From assembly GCF_000196495.1 (NCBI RefSeq), contig NC_011312.1, forward strand, positions 1,054,001-1,118,000: a stretch of 64,000 bases of DNA, read 5' to 3'. Source of the DNA: Aliivibrio salmonicida LFI1238 (GTDB lineage Bacteria > Pseudomonadota > Gammaproteobacteria > Enterobacterales > Vibrionaceae). The notes below the pieces were generated by a model that was given only the letters and a program-made list of their open reading frames with translations, had not been told where the DNA came from and searched no databases. A program made the position numbers and the translations under genes. Positions 47,750 to 56,616 of this stretch are shown here, one piece after another. Each line of letters opens with the position of its first letter. The first letter of the stretch is position 1.

Positions 47750-48907
47750 ATGATGAAAGAATATGATTTCGCTATTGTTGGTGGTGGGATGGTTGGTGCC
47801 GCTGCCGCTATAGGTTTAGCTAAATTAGGTTATTTAGTCGCTATTATTGAGCATAAAGAGCCAAGTACTTATGACAATAAACAGCCGATGGATATTCGAG
47901 TCTCTGCAATCTCTCAATCATCCGTTGATCTGCTTGAAAAACTAGGTGCATGGGAAAGTATTAAAGAAATGCGAGTTTGTCCTTATAAGCGCTTAGAAAC
48001 ATGGGAACACCCTGAGTGTCGAACTCGCTTTCATTCTGATGCACTTAATATGGACCAGCTTGGCTTCATTGTTGAAAATCGTCTTATTCAATTAGGGTTA
48101 TGGCAGACATTCTCTTGTTATGACAACCTCAACGTTATTACGCCTACAAAAATAACCGATCTTGAGTTTTTTAGTGATCATAATGAACTGACGTTAGAAA
48201 ATGGAGATAAAATTAAAGCGAAATGGGTTCTTGGTGCTGATGGCGCTAATTCTTATGTTAGACAAAAAACTAACATAGGGATTACGGCTTGGGACTATCG
48301 TCAACATTGCATGTTAATTAATATAGAAACAGAGCAACCACAACAAGATATTACGTGGCAATGGTTTACACCGTCAGGTCCTCGCTCATTTCTACCTTTA
48401 CAGGGTAATAAAGGATCTTTGGTATGGTATGACTCACCAAAACGCATTAAACAGCTTTGCGCGATGAACTCGACTCAATTAGAAAGTGAAATAAAAGCAT
48501 ACTTTCCGAAAGAACTCGGAGAATTTACGGTAGAGCAATATGGTTCTTTCCCTTTAACTCGTCGACATGCTCAAAAATACGTTGATCATCATTGTGTATT
48601 GCTTGGTGATGCCGCTCATACAATAAATCCTCTAGCAGGACAGGGCGTTAATCTTGGATTTAAAGACATCAAAGTGCTATTAGAAGAAGTAGAGAAAAAA
48701 GGACTGAATACAGATAGAGCTTTTAAAATGTATGAATCAAGACGAAAGATAGATAACTTAGCGATGCAAAGCAGTATGGATTTATTTTACACTTTATTTA
48801 GTAACTCTTTACCGCCGGTTAAGTTATTACGAAATATAGGGTTAAAATTAGCGGACTCGTCTGGGAAGTTAAAAACACAAGCGCTGAAGTATGCGTTAGG
48901 TTTATAG
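47750..48907 (+). CDS. ubiF: FAD-dependent ubiquinone-pathway hydroxylase (UbiF-type)
   Basis: 385 residues. Class A flavin monooxygenase of aerobic ubiquinone synthesis (demethoxyubiquinol hydroxylase in E. coli). Motifs are the N-terminal FAD site GGGMVGAAAAIGLAKLG, the DG motif GADGANSYVRQ, and the GD motif LLGDAAHTINPLAGQGVNLGF. The assignment as UbiF rather than UbiH or UbiI rests partly on position beside miaB, as in E. coli. Two adjacent ATGs make the start ambiguous by one codon. A terminator follows at 48963. Confidence 0.88.
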   Translation: MMKEYDFAIVGGGMVGAAAAIGLAKLGYLVAIIEHKEPSTYDNKQPMDIRVSAISQSSVDLLEKLGAWESIKEMRVCPYKRLETWEHPECRTRFHSDALNMDQLGFIVENRLIQLGLWQTFSCYDNLNVITPTKITDLEFFSDHNELTLENGDKIKAKWVLGADGANSYVRQKTNIGITAWDYRQHCMLINIETEQPQQDITWQWFTPSGPRSFLPLQGNKGSLVWYDSPKRIKQLCAMNSTQLESEIKAYFPKELGEFTVEQYGSFPLTRRHAQKYVDHHCVLLGDAAHTINPLAGQGVNLGFKDIKVLLEEVEKKGLNTDRAFKMYESRRKIDNLAMQSSMDLFYTLFSNSLPPVKLLRNIGLKLADSSGKLKTQALKYALGL

Positions 48908-48914
48908 AAATAAT

Positions 48915-48939
48915 TCTAGGGACTAGAGCTTAGGGACGA
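48915..48939. repeat. Degenerate CTAGGGA-type repeat after ubiF
   Basis: CTAGGGA, CTAGAGC, TTAGGGA, then CGAG: three imperfect heptamers starting 8 bp after the ubiF stop. Similar to the AGGGTCT heptamers at the lipA stop (28381-28415). Confidence 0.55.
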
Positions 48940-48962
48940 GTAAAAGCGAATCTACAGAAAGT

Positions 48963-48988
48963 AAGGTGATCATTTGGTCACCTTTTTT
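48963..48988 (+). terminator. Terminator after ubiF
   Basis: AAGGTGA-TCATTTGG-TCACCTTTTTT, 55 bp past the ubiF stop codon. Confidence 0.88.
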
Positions 48989-49103
48989 ATTGCGTTAAAA
49001 CCATTGAATTGGTTCATTAATAGTAAGCGTGCGGGGAACTACACCTAACAAATAAAATTCATTATGCGTATCTTACGATCTTTCATTTAACGAGAACGTA
49101 ATT

Positions 49104-49418
49104 ATGCAAAAAGATAAAAAGAGAACACCAGAGCAATGGCACGCTCTATTTGAATCTCAGCAATCTAGCAAGCTTAGTGCCGCTGAATTTTGTCGTAACC
49201 ATAATATTCTGCCAAAGACATTTAGTGCACGTAAAGCACGATGGAAACAAAAGATTAACGCTTCTACTTTCTTGAAAGTAGAAGCGTTAACATCAACTAT
49301 CATCGCCACTCCACAATTACCAGATATTCAACTTTCTATCGGAAAATTGCGATTAACATTGCCAGCTAATACTGAACCTCACTGGATAGGACTCTTATTA
49401 AAAGGGTATCAATCATGA
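49104..49418 (+). CDS. tnpA: IS66 accessory protein TnpA
   Basis: 104 residues. HTH-type start (RTPEQWHALFESQQSSKLSAAEFCRNHNILPKTFSARKARW) typical of IS66 TnpA. The C-terminal LSIGKLRLTLP and PHWIGLLLKG are conserved in the family. Overlaps tnpB by four bases (ATGA). Confidence 0.88.
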   Translation: MQKDKKRTPEQWHALFESQQSSKLSAAEFCRNHNILPKTFSARKARWKQKINASTFLKVEALTSTIIATPQLPDIQLSIGKLRLTLPANTEPHWIGLLLKGYQS

Positions 49419-49762
49419 ATGTATTTACTGATGTTTCCACCATTTATCTTCATCGTGATTTTGTCGATTTTCGCAAGGCCATTAATGGCCTTGTCGTGAT
49501 TGTTGAGCAAGAAATGCAACTATCACCGTTTAGTGATGCTCTATTTATATTTTGCAATAAGCCTCGTGATAAACTCAAAATATTGTATTGGGATAAAACA
49601 GGATTCGCTTTATGGTACAAGCGATTAGATGAAGACCGCTTCAAATGGCCACGAAATATAAATAACGATACGTTAGCATTATCAGAGCAGCAACTGACAC
49701 TGCTATTACAAGGTTTTGATATCTTAGGACATCAACCGGTACATTATCAAACAACCCTTTAA
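49415..49762 (+). CDS. tnpB: IS66 Orf2-like protein TnpB
   Basis: 115 residues matching the family: YLHRDFVDFRKAINGLVVIVEQEM, LFIFCNKPRDKLKILYWDKTGFALWYKRL, and FKWP. Needed for IS66 transposition; biochemical role unknown. Coupled to tnpA by overlap. Confidence 0.93.
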   Translation: MNVFTDVSTIYLHRDFVDFRKAINGLVVIVEQEMQLSPFSDALFIFCNKPRDKLKILYWDKTGFALWYKRLDEDRFKWPRNINNDTLALSEQQLTLLLQGFDILGHQPVHYQTTL

Positions 49763-50971
49763 ATAGTTGATTCTCAGTCAAGAATAGGAGGCAACCGATT
49801 GATTACCTGTATTATCGTTATATAGTCATCTACATGATTGATAAAATAAAACCACTTCCTGATACCATTGACGAGCTGAAAGCACTTGTGCTTCAGCTTG
49901 AAAATAAATATAACCGTCTTCTAGAGCAATTTCGACTGGCTCAACATCAGCGCTTTGGTAAAAGCAGTGAATCTGACTCGACTCAATTTGATTTATTCAA
50001 TGAAACAGAAGAAGAAATCATCATTGAAAATGATGACACACAAACGATTACCTACACTCGTCAAAAGCCAAAACGCCAACGCTTACCTGAAGACTTACCG
50101 CGTACTGTTATTATCCACGACATAAAAGATAAAACTTGTAAGTGTTGCGGTCTAGAGATGCATGCGATGGGTAAAGACATCAGTGAAAAGTTGGAATTTG
50201 TACCAGCTAAAGTGGAAGTTATTCAACATGTTCGTCCTAAATATGCTTGCCGAAATTGTGAAAAAAACAATACTTCAGTAGACATTAAACAAGCCCCAAT
50301 GCCAGCGTCACCAATCCCTAAAGGGATTGCGACCGCAAGTTTACTTGCTCAAATTATTACGGCTAAATTTCAATACAGTCTTCCACTTTATCGTCAAGAA
50401 ACGTTATTTCAGCAATGGGGTATCATTATTGGACGGCGAACGATGGCGGATTGGTTAATAAAATGCTCGGTACTATTTACCCCTCTTAATAACGAGTTAC
50501 ATCGTATTTTGCTTGAACAACCCACTCTGCATTGTGATGAAACAACGGTAAATGTGTTGGATGTTGAAAAAGCAAAATGTTATATGTGGGTCTACTGCTC
50601 TGGCTATGATTCTCCAGGCTCTGGTGTTTTGCCTGGAATTGTACTTTATGATTATCAATCTAGCAGGCATGGCTACCATCCAGTTAACTTTTTAAAAGGT
50701 TATAACGGGTATTTACATACCGATGGTTACCAAGGTTATGAACAAACTGAAGCGATTTTAGTTGGCTGTTGGGCACACGCACGTCGACGATTTATTGAGG
50801 CTCAACGTGTTCAAGTAAAAGGGAAAACAGGGAGTGCAGATTGGGTATTGAGTAAAATCCAAAAGCTATACCGGATCGAATCGTTATTAAAAGAGGCTTC
50901 CCCTGAAGCCAAGTATGTTGCTAGGCAGACAGAAGCCCGCGATTTACTTAAAGAGCTCCGTGATTGGCTTG

Positions 50972-52407
50972 AAGGTAAGGAATTTGAATGTTGCTGAGTT
51001 AGCATTGGCCCGTCTAAAAAAGCCAATTTCACCATCGCTGTTTTTTTAAAAGGTATCGAAAATATAATTATCGGGGATTTTATAACTGTTTTAGCCCTAT
51101 TTCATGAGTTTTAGATACACTTATCCTACAAACCTTATTATGCTGCCCTCAATTCTGACTGAACTATCGCATGGGTGACTAAATCATTGACCGAATTTCC
51201 GACTCGGAAATTCGTAAACACCAGACGACTTTCACATAAAATACATTCGTACGGATCTACTTTTACATATCCTTTTAACATTGCGGCATACCCTGGCATT
51301 TTCGGCTCAGCTTCTATTGTCATACCTAAAGCTGCATAAACTCTAGGCAGAGCTTCTCCACGACGACGCATTGATAAAAAACCGTAGTATCGGATCATCT
51401 TGAAATGTTTATCAGGATAGTGCTCTACTATCCGTCTTATCATCTCTTCTGGTGATAATGTTAGGCTGTCTGTTGTTCCTGTTCGATGGTCTAAATAATT
51501 AAACGTTATCATTCCGCCTTTGGCGTAATGACTTAAACGTGACGCTGAAATTGGGGGCCGTTTTAAATACCGACCAAGATAGTTCATCGTCGGTTTTACA
51601 TTATTTGTCTTTTTAGCAAAATGAAGCTTCCAACGACGATTATATTGACTGCTTAAAAAGCGTGACCAATCCGTTTTATTACGGATATAGGGGCATTCTT
51701 CGCTTGATAAATCAAGCTCATAATAAGCCTTACCCAATAAACTGACGATAGCCGCTCTCCAACAAGGCTCTGTCGTTTTCATTTGGAAGTAAATGGGTTT
51801 CCATAAACCGGTACGTTCACAAATTCCCCCACGAGTGACCGATAAATGTAAGTGCGTATTCCAATTCAGTTTTCGACCGTAAGTATGAAGAGCACAAAAG
51901 ATACCGACATCTATTCCTTTATCTTTTGCCCATCCCAGCAGAATGTTTGCAGCACATTTGAATAATTTATTTAACAGCCAACGGTTATGACGAAAGATAG
52001 GCCATAGCGTGTTTGGAAGGGTAAAGGTGATGTGTTGATATTCGCATTCAGGGAAGACATGTTGTTGCTTTTGTATCCATCGCTCTGTGGCTTTCATGCC
52101 ACAGCTACTGCACGCTCGAGATTTACAGGTTTGGTGAATATATTTGATATGGGTACAGTCAGGGTTGCAACAATGATATTCGCGAGAGCCAAAAGCCGCT
52201 GTCCCACAGGACAGCATCTTTGTGACATTTTCAATCACGACCGCTCTTAGGTTAGCTTTGTTATTATGAAGAAATTTAAGCCAGTTATTTTGACTATTAA
52301 ATAATTGTTTCAGGGGTTTATATGCGTGCATGGCGATAGGATAAACGATTTATTGGCAACAATGGAAGAGGTTGAGTCCTTTTGATTTGCGCCGTAGGCG
52401 CCTATTG
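50972..52407 (-). mobile_element. IS91-family element nested in IS66 tnpC
   Basis: Boundaries come from restoring the tnpC frame. On the minus strand the 3' (origin) end is followed by CAAG, one of the two tetranucleotide targets known for IS91. The other end carries a GCGCC-GTA-GGCGC hairpin at about 52389-52401. No inverted ends and no target duplication, as expected for rolling-circle IS91 elements. About 1436 bp. Confidence 0.78.
51138..52331 (-). CDS. IS91-family rolling-circle transposase
   Basis: 397 residues. N-terminal zinc-binding domain (FGSREYHCCNPDCTHIKYIHQTCKSRACSSCG), then the HUH nuclease motif in NTHLHLSVTRGG and the catalytic-Tyr region MNYLGRYLKRPPIS. Later come FKMIRYYGFLSMRRRG and a C-terminal CILC. 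Intact; reads opposite to the host IS66 genes. Probably still functional. Confidence 0.92.
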   Translation of the reverse strand: MHAYKPLKQLFNSQNNWLKFLHNNKANLRAVVIENVTKMLSCGTAAFGSREYHCCNPDCTHIKYIHQTCKSRACSSCGMKATERWIQKQQHVFPECEYQHITFTLPNTLWPIFRHNRWLLNKLFKCAANILLGWAKDKGIDVGIFCALHTYGRKLNWNTHLHLSVTRGGICERTGLWKPIYFQMKTTEPCWRAAIVSLLGKAYYELDLSSEECPYIRNKTDWSRFLSSQYNRRWKLHFAKKTNNVKPTMNYLGRYLKRPPISASRLSHYAKGGMITFNYLDHRTGTTDSLTLSPEEMIRRIVEHYPDKHFKMIRYYGFLSMRRRGEALPRVYAALGMTIEAEPKMPGYAAMLKGYVKVDPYECILCESRLVFTNFRVGNSVNDLVTHAIVQSELRAA

Positions 52408-52677
52408 TTCATAGCGCAGTTAGTCGAGTATCACCTAAAACAAAATTAGGTGAGGCGATTAGCTATACATTAAATCAATGGGATAAATTAGTTCGTTATA
52501 TTGATGATGGATTGTTATCTATTGATAACAATCGAGCAGAGCGAGCGGTTAAACCGTTTGTTATCGGCCGGAAAAACTGGTTATTTTCGGGTTCAACGGC
52601 TGGTGCAGATTCAAGTGCAATGCTTTACAGCATTGTAGAAACAGCAAAGGCAAACGGATTAATCCCTTACGATTATA

Positions 52678-53511
52678 TTAGGTATTGTCTAGATCGTTTA
52701 TGTGTTGGATCGCCAGATATCGATTCACTTTTACCTTGGAATGTAAAAGACAAGGTGTAGTTCCCCGCACGCTTACGTAGCTTGCGCCTAAAAACCAGAA
52801 CCAACTTATTCCCATAATTGCTAAAAATACCGCAGGGTTACGTTTGGCGATTTGAATTGTGTGTTTTGTTTGCTTAACTGGACGCCATTGGAAGTTAAGC
52901 GTTGGGTTCATGGCTTTGGCGTAAGGAATCGAACGGCTCGTTAAATAGCCTAAGATAGCCAAGAGTACGACAGCGGCGGCGGCGATATAGTGAGCATATT
53001 CTTGTGATGCAATAAACCCCGCACCAATGGTCCCAAACAAAATAGCGAGAAAGGTGCCTGTTTCTACTAATGCATTCCCAGAGACTAATTCTTCTTTTTT
53101 TAATTGTTGAGGGAGTAGTGCGTATTTTACTGGCCCAAAAAAGGCGGATTGTGTGCCCATTAAAAACAATAAGATTAACAGTAGAGTGTAGTTTTGCAGA
53201 ATAAAGGCAACAGCTCCCAATAACATAATACCAATTTCGGCTAATTTCACTTTACGGATAAACGCTGATTTTTCATATTTGTCGGCTAAAATTCCGGCAG
53301 GTGCAGAGAATAGAAAAAAGGGAAGAATAAATAAACCAGCGGCTAAATTTATAAATAAATTGGATGAGATAGGCAAAGAATCGGCACTGGCAAAAGCTAC
53401 AAATAATAAAAGGGTATTTTTATAAATATTGTCGTTAAATGCACCTAAAGCTTGAGTCATGAAATATGGAAAAAATCGACGCTGAGTAAGTAGTTGCGCT
53501 TGCTTCGCCAT
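52678..53511 (-). pseudogene. MFS-type lysophospholipid transporter/acyltransferase, truncated by IS66
   Basis: Native sequence runs from 53511 to about 52777 (245 residues), ending FWFLGASY. The frame then runs into the IS66 inverted repeat and stops at 52678. About six membrane helices of a major-facilitator fold are visible (FFPYFMTQALGAFNDNIYKN, FSAPAGILADKYEKS, GTQSAFFGPVKYALLP, SGNALVETGTF). This pattern is typical of the LplT-like half of Vibrio LplT-PlsC(-Aas) fusion proteins. The C-terminal half of the transporter and any acyltransferase domain are missing and are not seen on the other side of the IS. Confidence 0.82.
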
Positions 53512-53541
53512 AAAAATCCTTTTAGTAACTCAAAAATTAAA

Positions 53542-54141
53542 CTAGCTGATCTTCCACTGATTAATGTAATTATCAAATAAGTTATCGATTAATTGGTGCC
53601 CATCAAATGGTAAGCCAGAGAAAAATAAATCATCAACACTTAATTGTGTAATTCCGTGAACGCTTGCCCAAATAACACGACTGGTTACGACTATATCACC
53701 ATCACTCTTTGAGGGGTTAATGGTTCGAATAATACTTTCTAGCATTGTCATGATTTGATTGATGCGGTCTTCTTGCCATTCCGGTAATAATTCACCATTC
53801 ATATTATGCTCAAAGATTAGCTGCCAGCGATTAGGGTGTTGTTTTGCAAAGTCGTAATAGCAGTAAGCAATGGCTTTTAATGCTTCTTCTGATGTTGTGC
53901 TATTTTCTATACCTAATGCGATTCGTTGCATCAGTTCATCAAGCGTTTGGGCAATGGAGCGAAGCAGTAATAAATTGTAGCTACCAAAAATATTGACGAG
54001 CGTGCTAGGGACATAACCAATGCTTTTGGCTAATTTTCTTAAACTGAGTTCATGATGTGAGTGTTCTTCAAGATACAACTTCACATTATTTAATGCCATT
54101 TCACGTATTTCTTGATGAGAATGGTCATTTCTGCGAGCCAT
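53542..54141 (-). CDS. TetR/AcrR-family regulator
   Basis: 199 residues from ATG 54141 (MARRNDHSHQE); an in-frame start at 54222 adds an unlikely extension. N-terminal HTH: ALNNVKLYLEEHSHHELSLRKLAKSIGYVPSTLVNIFGSYNLLL. The C-terminal ligand domain (AIAYCYYDFAKQHPNRWQLIFEHNMNG) resembles the WHG/TetR_C_33 type. It sits 30 bp upstream of the truncated transporter gene on the same strand and may have regulated it (inference). Confidence 0.88.
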   Translation of the reverse strand: MARRNDHSHQEIREMALNNVKLYLEEHSHHELSLRKLAKSIGYVPSTLVNIFGSYNLLLLRSIAQTLDELMQRIALGIENSTTSEEALKAIAYCYYDFAKQHPNRWQLIFEHNMNGELLPEWQEDRINQIMTMLESIIRTINPSKSDGDIVVTSRVIWASVHGITQLSVDDLFFSGLPFDGHQLIDNLFDNYINQWKIS

Positions 54142-54366
54142 AATAACCTTTAATGAGTAATGTTGAACAATGTTCTTAATTCTAAATGTAATTGGTGATT
54201 CTTCAAGTAAGAGTTTTATCAATTAGGGCGGAAAGCATAATGTTGAGAATCAAACTAATATCGTTTTAACACTCTGAAACATACTCATCCATATTAAAGC
54301 TCCCAATGTGCAGCGATGCAGGCTATTATCGGATCAAATTATTTTAATAGAGTAAAGGAAGAGATA

Positions 54367-55266
54367 ATGAAACGTCTTTTATCTGTTGCTGCCCTTATGT
54401 TTGTTTTTGTTTTTGCTGCTCCTCATGCAGAGGCAAAAAAATTTGGTGGTGGTAAATCATTTGGTAAGAGCTTTAAAACTGCCCCTGCACCAAAACAAAA
54501 ACAACAAAATACCAACACAATTGGTAAGCAAGATACCGCTAAAGGAGCATCAAGTAAGAAAGGCCTTATGGGCGGATTACTTGGCGGCCTTCTTGTTGGT
54601 GGCCTTCTAGCATCAATGTTTGGCGGCGGTGGCTTTGAAGGTATCCAATTTATGGATATCATCATTATGGCTGGTGTTGCATTTGTTTTATTCAAACTTT
54701 TCCGTATGTTTATGGCGTCGAAAGCCGGAAGCATAAATCAGAGGCAAGGGGCCGCCTACGCAGGCCCACAAGCGTCTCATGATGAAAAGCCGAGTTTCCG
54801 TGATAACCAACAGTATTTCCAAGGCGATCAAGCTCAACCACAAACACAAACAACAGGTGGTTTTGGTTCGATTGGTTCTGATGAAGTGCCGCATAACTAC
54901 CCACCGGGTTTTGATTTGCAAGGTTTCATCAATGGTTCTCGTGAGCACTACCGTATTTTACAAGGTGCATGGAACCATAACCAACTTGAAACTATTCAAG
55001 AGTACGTATCAATCAGTCTTTACAATGATTTGGTTCAAGAACGTGCAAACCTTGAAGGTGAGCAACATACTGATGTTATGTTTGTTGATGCAGAAGTTGT
55101 TCGTGCTGAGCACAATGCAAGCAGTGCACAATTAAGCCTACAGTTCTCAGGACGTTACCGTGATTCAGTGGAAGGTCTTCAAGAAGACATCACTGATGTT
55201 TGGCATTTAGAGCGCGATCTTACGCAGCCTAATGCACCATGGTTAATCATCGGTATTCAAGCTTAA
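54367..55266 (+). CDS. Exported Tim44-like domain protein
   Basis: 299 residues from ATG 54367, preceded by AAAGGAAGAG. Signal peptide MKRLLSVAALMFVFVFAAPHAEA. Then a Gly/Lys/Gln-rich low-complexity stretch (FGGGKSFGKSF ... QKQQN), a hydrophobic glycine-rich segment (LMGGLLGGLLVGGLLASMFGGG) and a second membrane helix (IIIMAGVAFVLFKLF). The C-terminal ~130 residues form a Tim44/NTF2-like fold (YPPGFDLQGFINGSREHYRILQGAW). Likely inner-membrane-anchored; function unknown. A terminator follows. Confidence 0.88.
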   Translation: MKRLLSVAALMFVFVFAAPHAEAKKFGGGKSFGKSFKTAPAPKQKQQNTNTIGKQDTAKGASSKKGLMGGLLGGLLVGGLLASMFGGGGFEGIQFMDIIIMAGVAFVLFKLFRMFMASKAGSINQRQGAAYAGPQASHDEKPSFRDNQQYFQGDQAQPQTQTTGGFGSIGSDEVPHNYPPGFDLQGFINGSREHYRILQGAWNHNQLETIQEYVSISLYNDLVQERANLEGEQHTDVMFVDAEVVRAEHNASSAQLSLQFSGRYRDSVEGLQEDITDVWHLERDLTQPNAPWLIIGIQA

Positions 55267-55299
55267 GTGCTTTAGATACAAGAAAGTTGATTAAAAAAT

Positions 55300-55333
55300 A
55301 TCCTCATAGAGAGTAATCCTATGGGGATTTTTT
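55300..55333 (+). terminator. Terminator after the Tim44-domain gene
   Basis: ATCCTCATAG-AGAGTAATC-CTATGGGGAT then TTTTTT; 10-bp stem with one G-U pair. Confidence 0.88.
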
Positions 55334-55412
55334 ATAGGTGTGATCTAGCTCTGTTTTAATCTTTGAAAGACAGTCTATGCTGAAATCAGTTAATAAATAA
55401 GAGAGATTATAT

Positions 55413-55643
55413 ATGCCATTTAATAAAGATATTATTGAAGAAATGAACCTTCTCAAGCAATTCCCACTAGAAAGCACTCAAGCGGGTTTAAAAGTTCATT
55501 CAGACGCAGCACCCGAAGCAATCGAAGCAATGAAGCGTCTTTTCACGAAAGGATTGGTAACACAAAATGATGGTGGTTATTTAACAGCCCACGGTACTGA
55601 AGTCTCAGAGCAAGTACAAAACGTTATTCGCGTATTATCGTAA
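55413..55643 (+). CDS. Small TIGR02647-type protein
   Basis: 76 residues: MPFNKDIIEEMNLLKQF, STQAGLKVHSDAAPEAIEAMKRLFTKGLVTQNDGGYLT, HGTEV. This is the pattern of the uncharacterised TIGR02647 family found in vibrios and pseudomonads, with a helical winged-helix-like layout. AGAGA before the ATG is a fair ribosome binding site. It is convergent with the cysteine-cluster gene, with abutting stops. Function unknown. Confidence 0.85.
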   Translation: MPFNKDIIEEMNLLKQFPLESTQAGLKVHSDAAPEAIEAMKRLFTKGLVTQNDGGYLTAHGTEVSEQVQNVIRVLS

Positions 55644-55895
55644 TTAAAGCGTCATTGATTCTAATTCAGTGATCGTTTGCAATGCTTGTTCTGAGGTTGA
55701 ACCACACACGTCAGGGCAAGCTTTAAATTGGTGACATACCTTTGGACGGTCAGCCTGACCAAATAGCTTACACAGATTCTCATCGTTCAATTGAACACAA
55801 CGTACACCCGCAGGTTTCCCATTTGGCATTCCAGGAATAAATGAAGTAATACTTGGGGCAATACAGCAGGCACCGCAATATAATCTACATTCCAT
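55644..55895 (-). CDS. YkgJ-like cysteine-cluster protein
   Basis: 83 residues with CRLYCGACCIAPS, VRCVQLNDENLCKLFG, VCHQFKACPDVCG: the eight-cysteine arrangement of YkgJ/UPF0153 proteins, thought to bind zinc or an Fe-S cluster. Family length is about 80. Function unknown. Its stop meets that of the TIGR02647-type gene. Confidence 0.88.
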   Translation of the reverse strand: MECRLYCGACCIAPSITSFIPGMPNGKPAGVRCVQLNDENLCKLFGQADRPKVCHQFKACPDVCGSTSEQALQTITELESMTL

Positions 55896-56054
55896 ACATC
55901 ATCTCATTGCATCAATTAAAGGATGCGCAAAATACCACTCTTCATCTTTCAGGTCAAAGTTAGTCTGGATTCTTATCTTGTGATCTGTAAACCACTTGCA
56001 CTTTTATCTCAAGATGGGTATAAAACCGCCTCTTCCCATAATGAGTGTAAAGCA

Positions 56055-56495
56055 ATGACTGAGCAATTTTGGCAACAAAAAAAACTAGAAGAGATGACAG
56101 AGCAAGAGTGGGAATCTCTTTGTGACGGCTGTGGGAAGTGCTGTTTACATAAATTAATGGATGAAGATACCGATGAAGTTTACTACACCAATGTTGCGTG
56201 TAGTTGGCTAAATAGCAAAACGTGCTCATGCAAGGATTACGCTAAGCGTTTTACCTCCGGTGAAGAGTGCTTAAAACTGAGTCGTGAGAACATCGCCGAG
56301 TTTAACTGGCTTCCAGTAACTTGTGCGTATCGTTTATTAGCAGAAGGCAATCCGATCCCAGAATGGCACCCATTGATTACTGGATCTAAATCAGCGATGC
56401 ATGCGGCTGGCGAAAGCGTTAGAAATAAAGTTGTGTATGCGATCGATGTGAAGAACTGGGAAGATCACATTACAAATCACCCTCATAGAAACTAA
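56055..56495 (+). CDS. YcgN/UPF0260 cysteine-cluster protein
   Basis: 146 residues from ATG 56055, where E. coli YcgN-like proteins begin (MTEQFWQQKKLEEMTEQEWE). The frame from 55923 adds 44 non-conserved residues. Cys clusters are CDGCGKCCLHKL, ACSWLNSKTCSCKDY and a late TCAYRLL; WHPLITG is conserved. Probably metal-binding. The last host gene before the prophage. Confidence 0.9.
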   Translation: MTEQFWQQKKLEEMTEQEWESLCDGCGKCCLHKLMDEDTDEVYYTNVACSWLNSKTCSCKDYAKRFTSGEECLKLSRENIAEFNWLPVTCAYRLLAEGNPIPEWHPLITGSKSAMHAAGESVRNKVVYAIDVKNWEDHITNHPHRN

Positions 56496-56573
56496 GCTAT
56501 ACAAGGGTTTTCAGTAACTTAAAAATCAACACTGTACAAATAACCATATATAAATGCACATGTTGGTAAATTA

Positions 56574-56616
56574 TGTAGTCAATTTGTAGTCATTAAATCA
56601 ATCGGTTTTGTAGTCA
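56574..56616. repeat. Three TGTAGTCA repeats at the int 3' end
   Basis: TGTAGTCA at 56574-56581, 56585-56592 and 56609-56616, the last inside the final int codons. A fourth copy with the same downstream context (TGTAGTCATTAAAT) occurs at 59878-59885 before the cII-like gene. They may be integrase arm-type or Cox sites at the attachment end (inference). Confidence 0.6.

Larger units (their letters stand above)
49834..52760 (+). pseudogene. tnpC: IS66 transposase TnpC, split by IS91-family element
   Basis: 5' part 49834-50971 has the leucine-zipper start (IDELKALVLQLENKYNRLLEQ), HQRFGKSSES, the zinc-finger KTCKCCG ... YACRNCEK, and DDE-domain motifs HCDETTVNV and GCWAHARRRFIEA. The 3' part from about 52408 resumes HSAVSRVSPKTKLGEAI, then NNRAERAVKPFVIGRKNWLF (catalytic Glu) and a DYIRYCLDRL end. 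The reading frame joins as W-L-V-H-S if the nested element is removed. The literal product stops at 50997 and lacks the catalytic Glu, so this copy cannot transpose itself. Confidence 0.9.
49023..52776 (+). mobile_element. IS66-family element carrying a nested IS91-family element
   Basis: Bounded by perfect 24-bp inverted repeats beginning GTAAGCGTGCGGGGAAC, the typical IS66 terminus, at 49023-49046 and 52753-52776. Holds tnpA, tnpB and a tnpC split by an IS91-type element at about 50972-52407. Without the nested element it would be about 2.3 kb. The flanking 8-mers (CATTAATA left, GTAGCTTG right) do not match, so there is no target duplication. The right flank is inside a gene whose remainder is absent from the left flank. 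Confidence 0.9.

Noticed and set aside
49023..52776. Group II intron or composite transposon between the IS66 ends
   Set aside because: The interior is fully explained by tnpA, tnpB, tnpC and an IS91 element; no reverse transcriptase or cargo gene.
55923..56054. 44-residue N-terminal extension of the YcgN-like protein
   Set aside because: Not conserved in the family; ATG 56055 matches the usual start.
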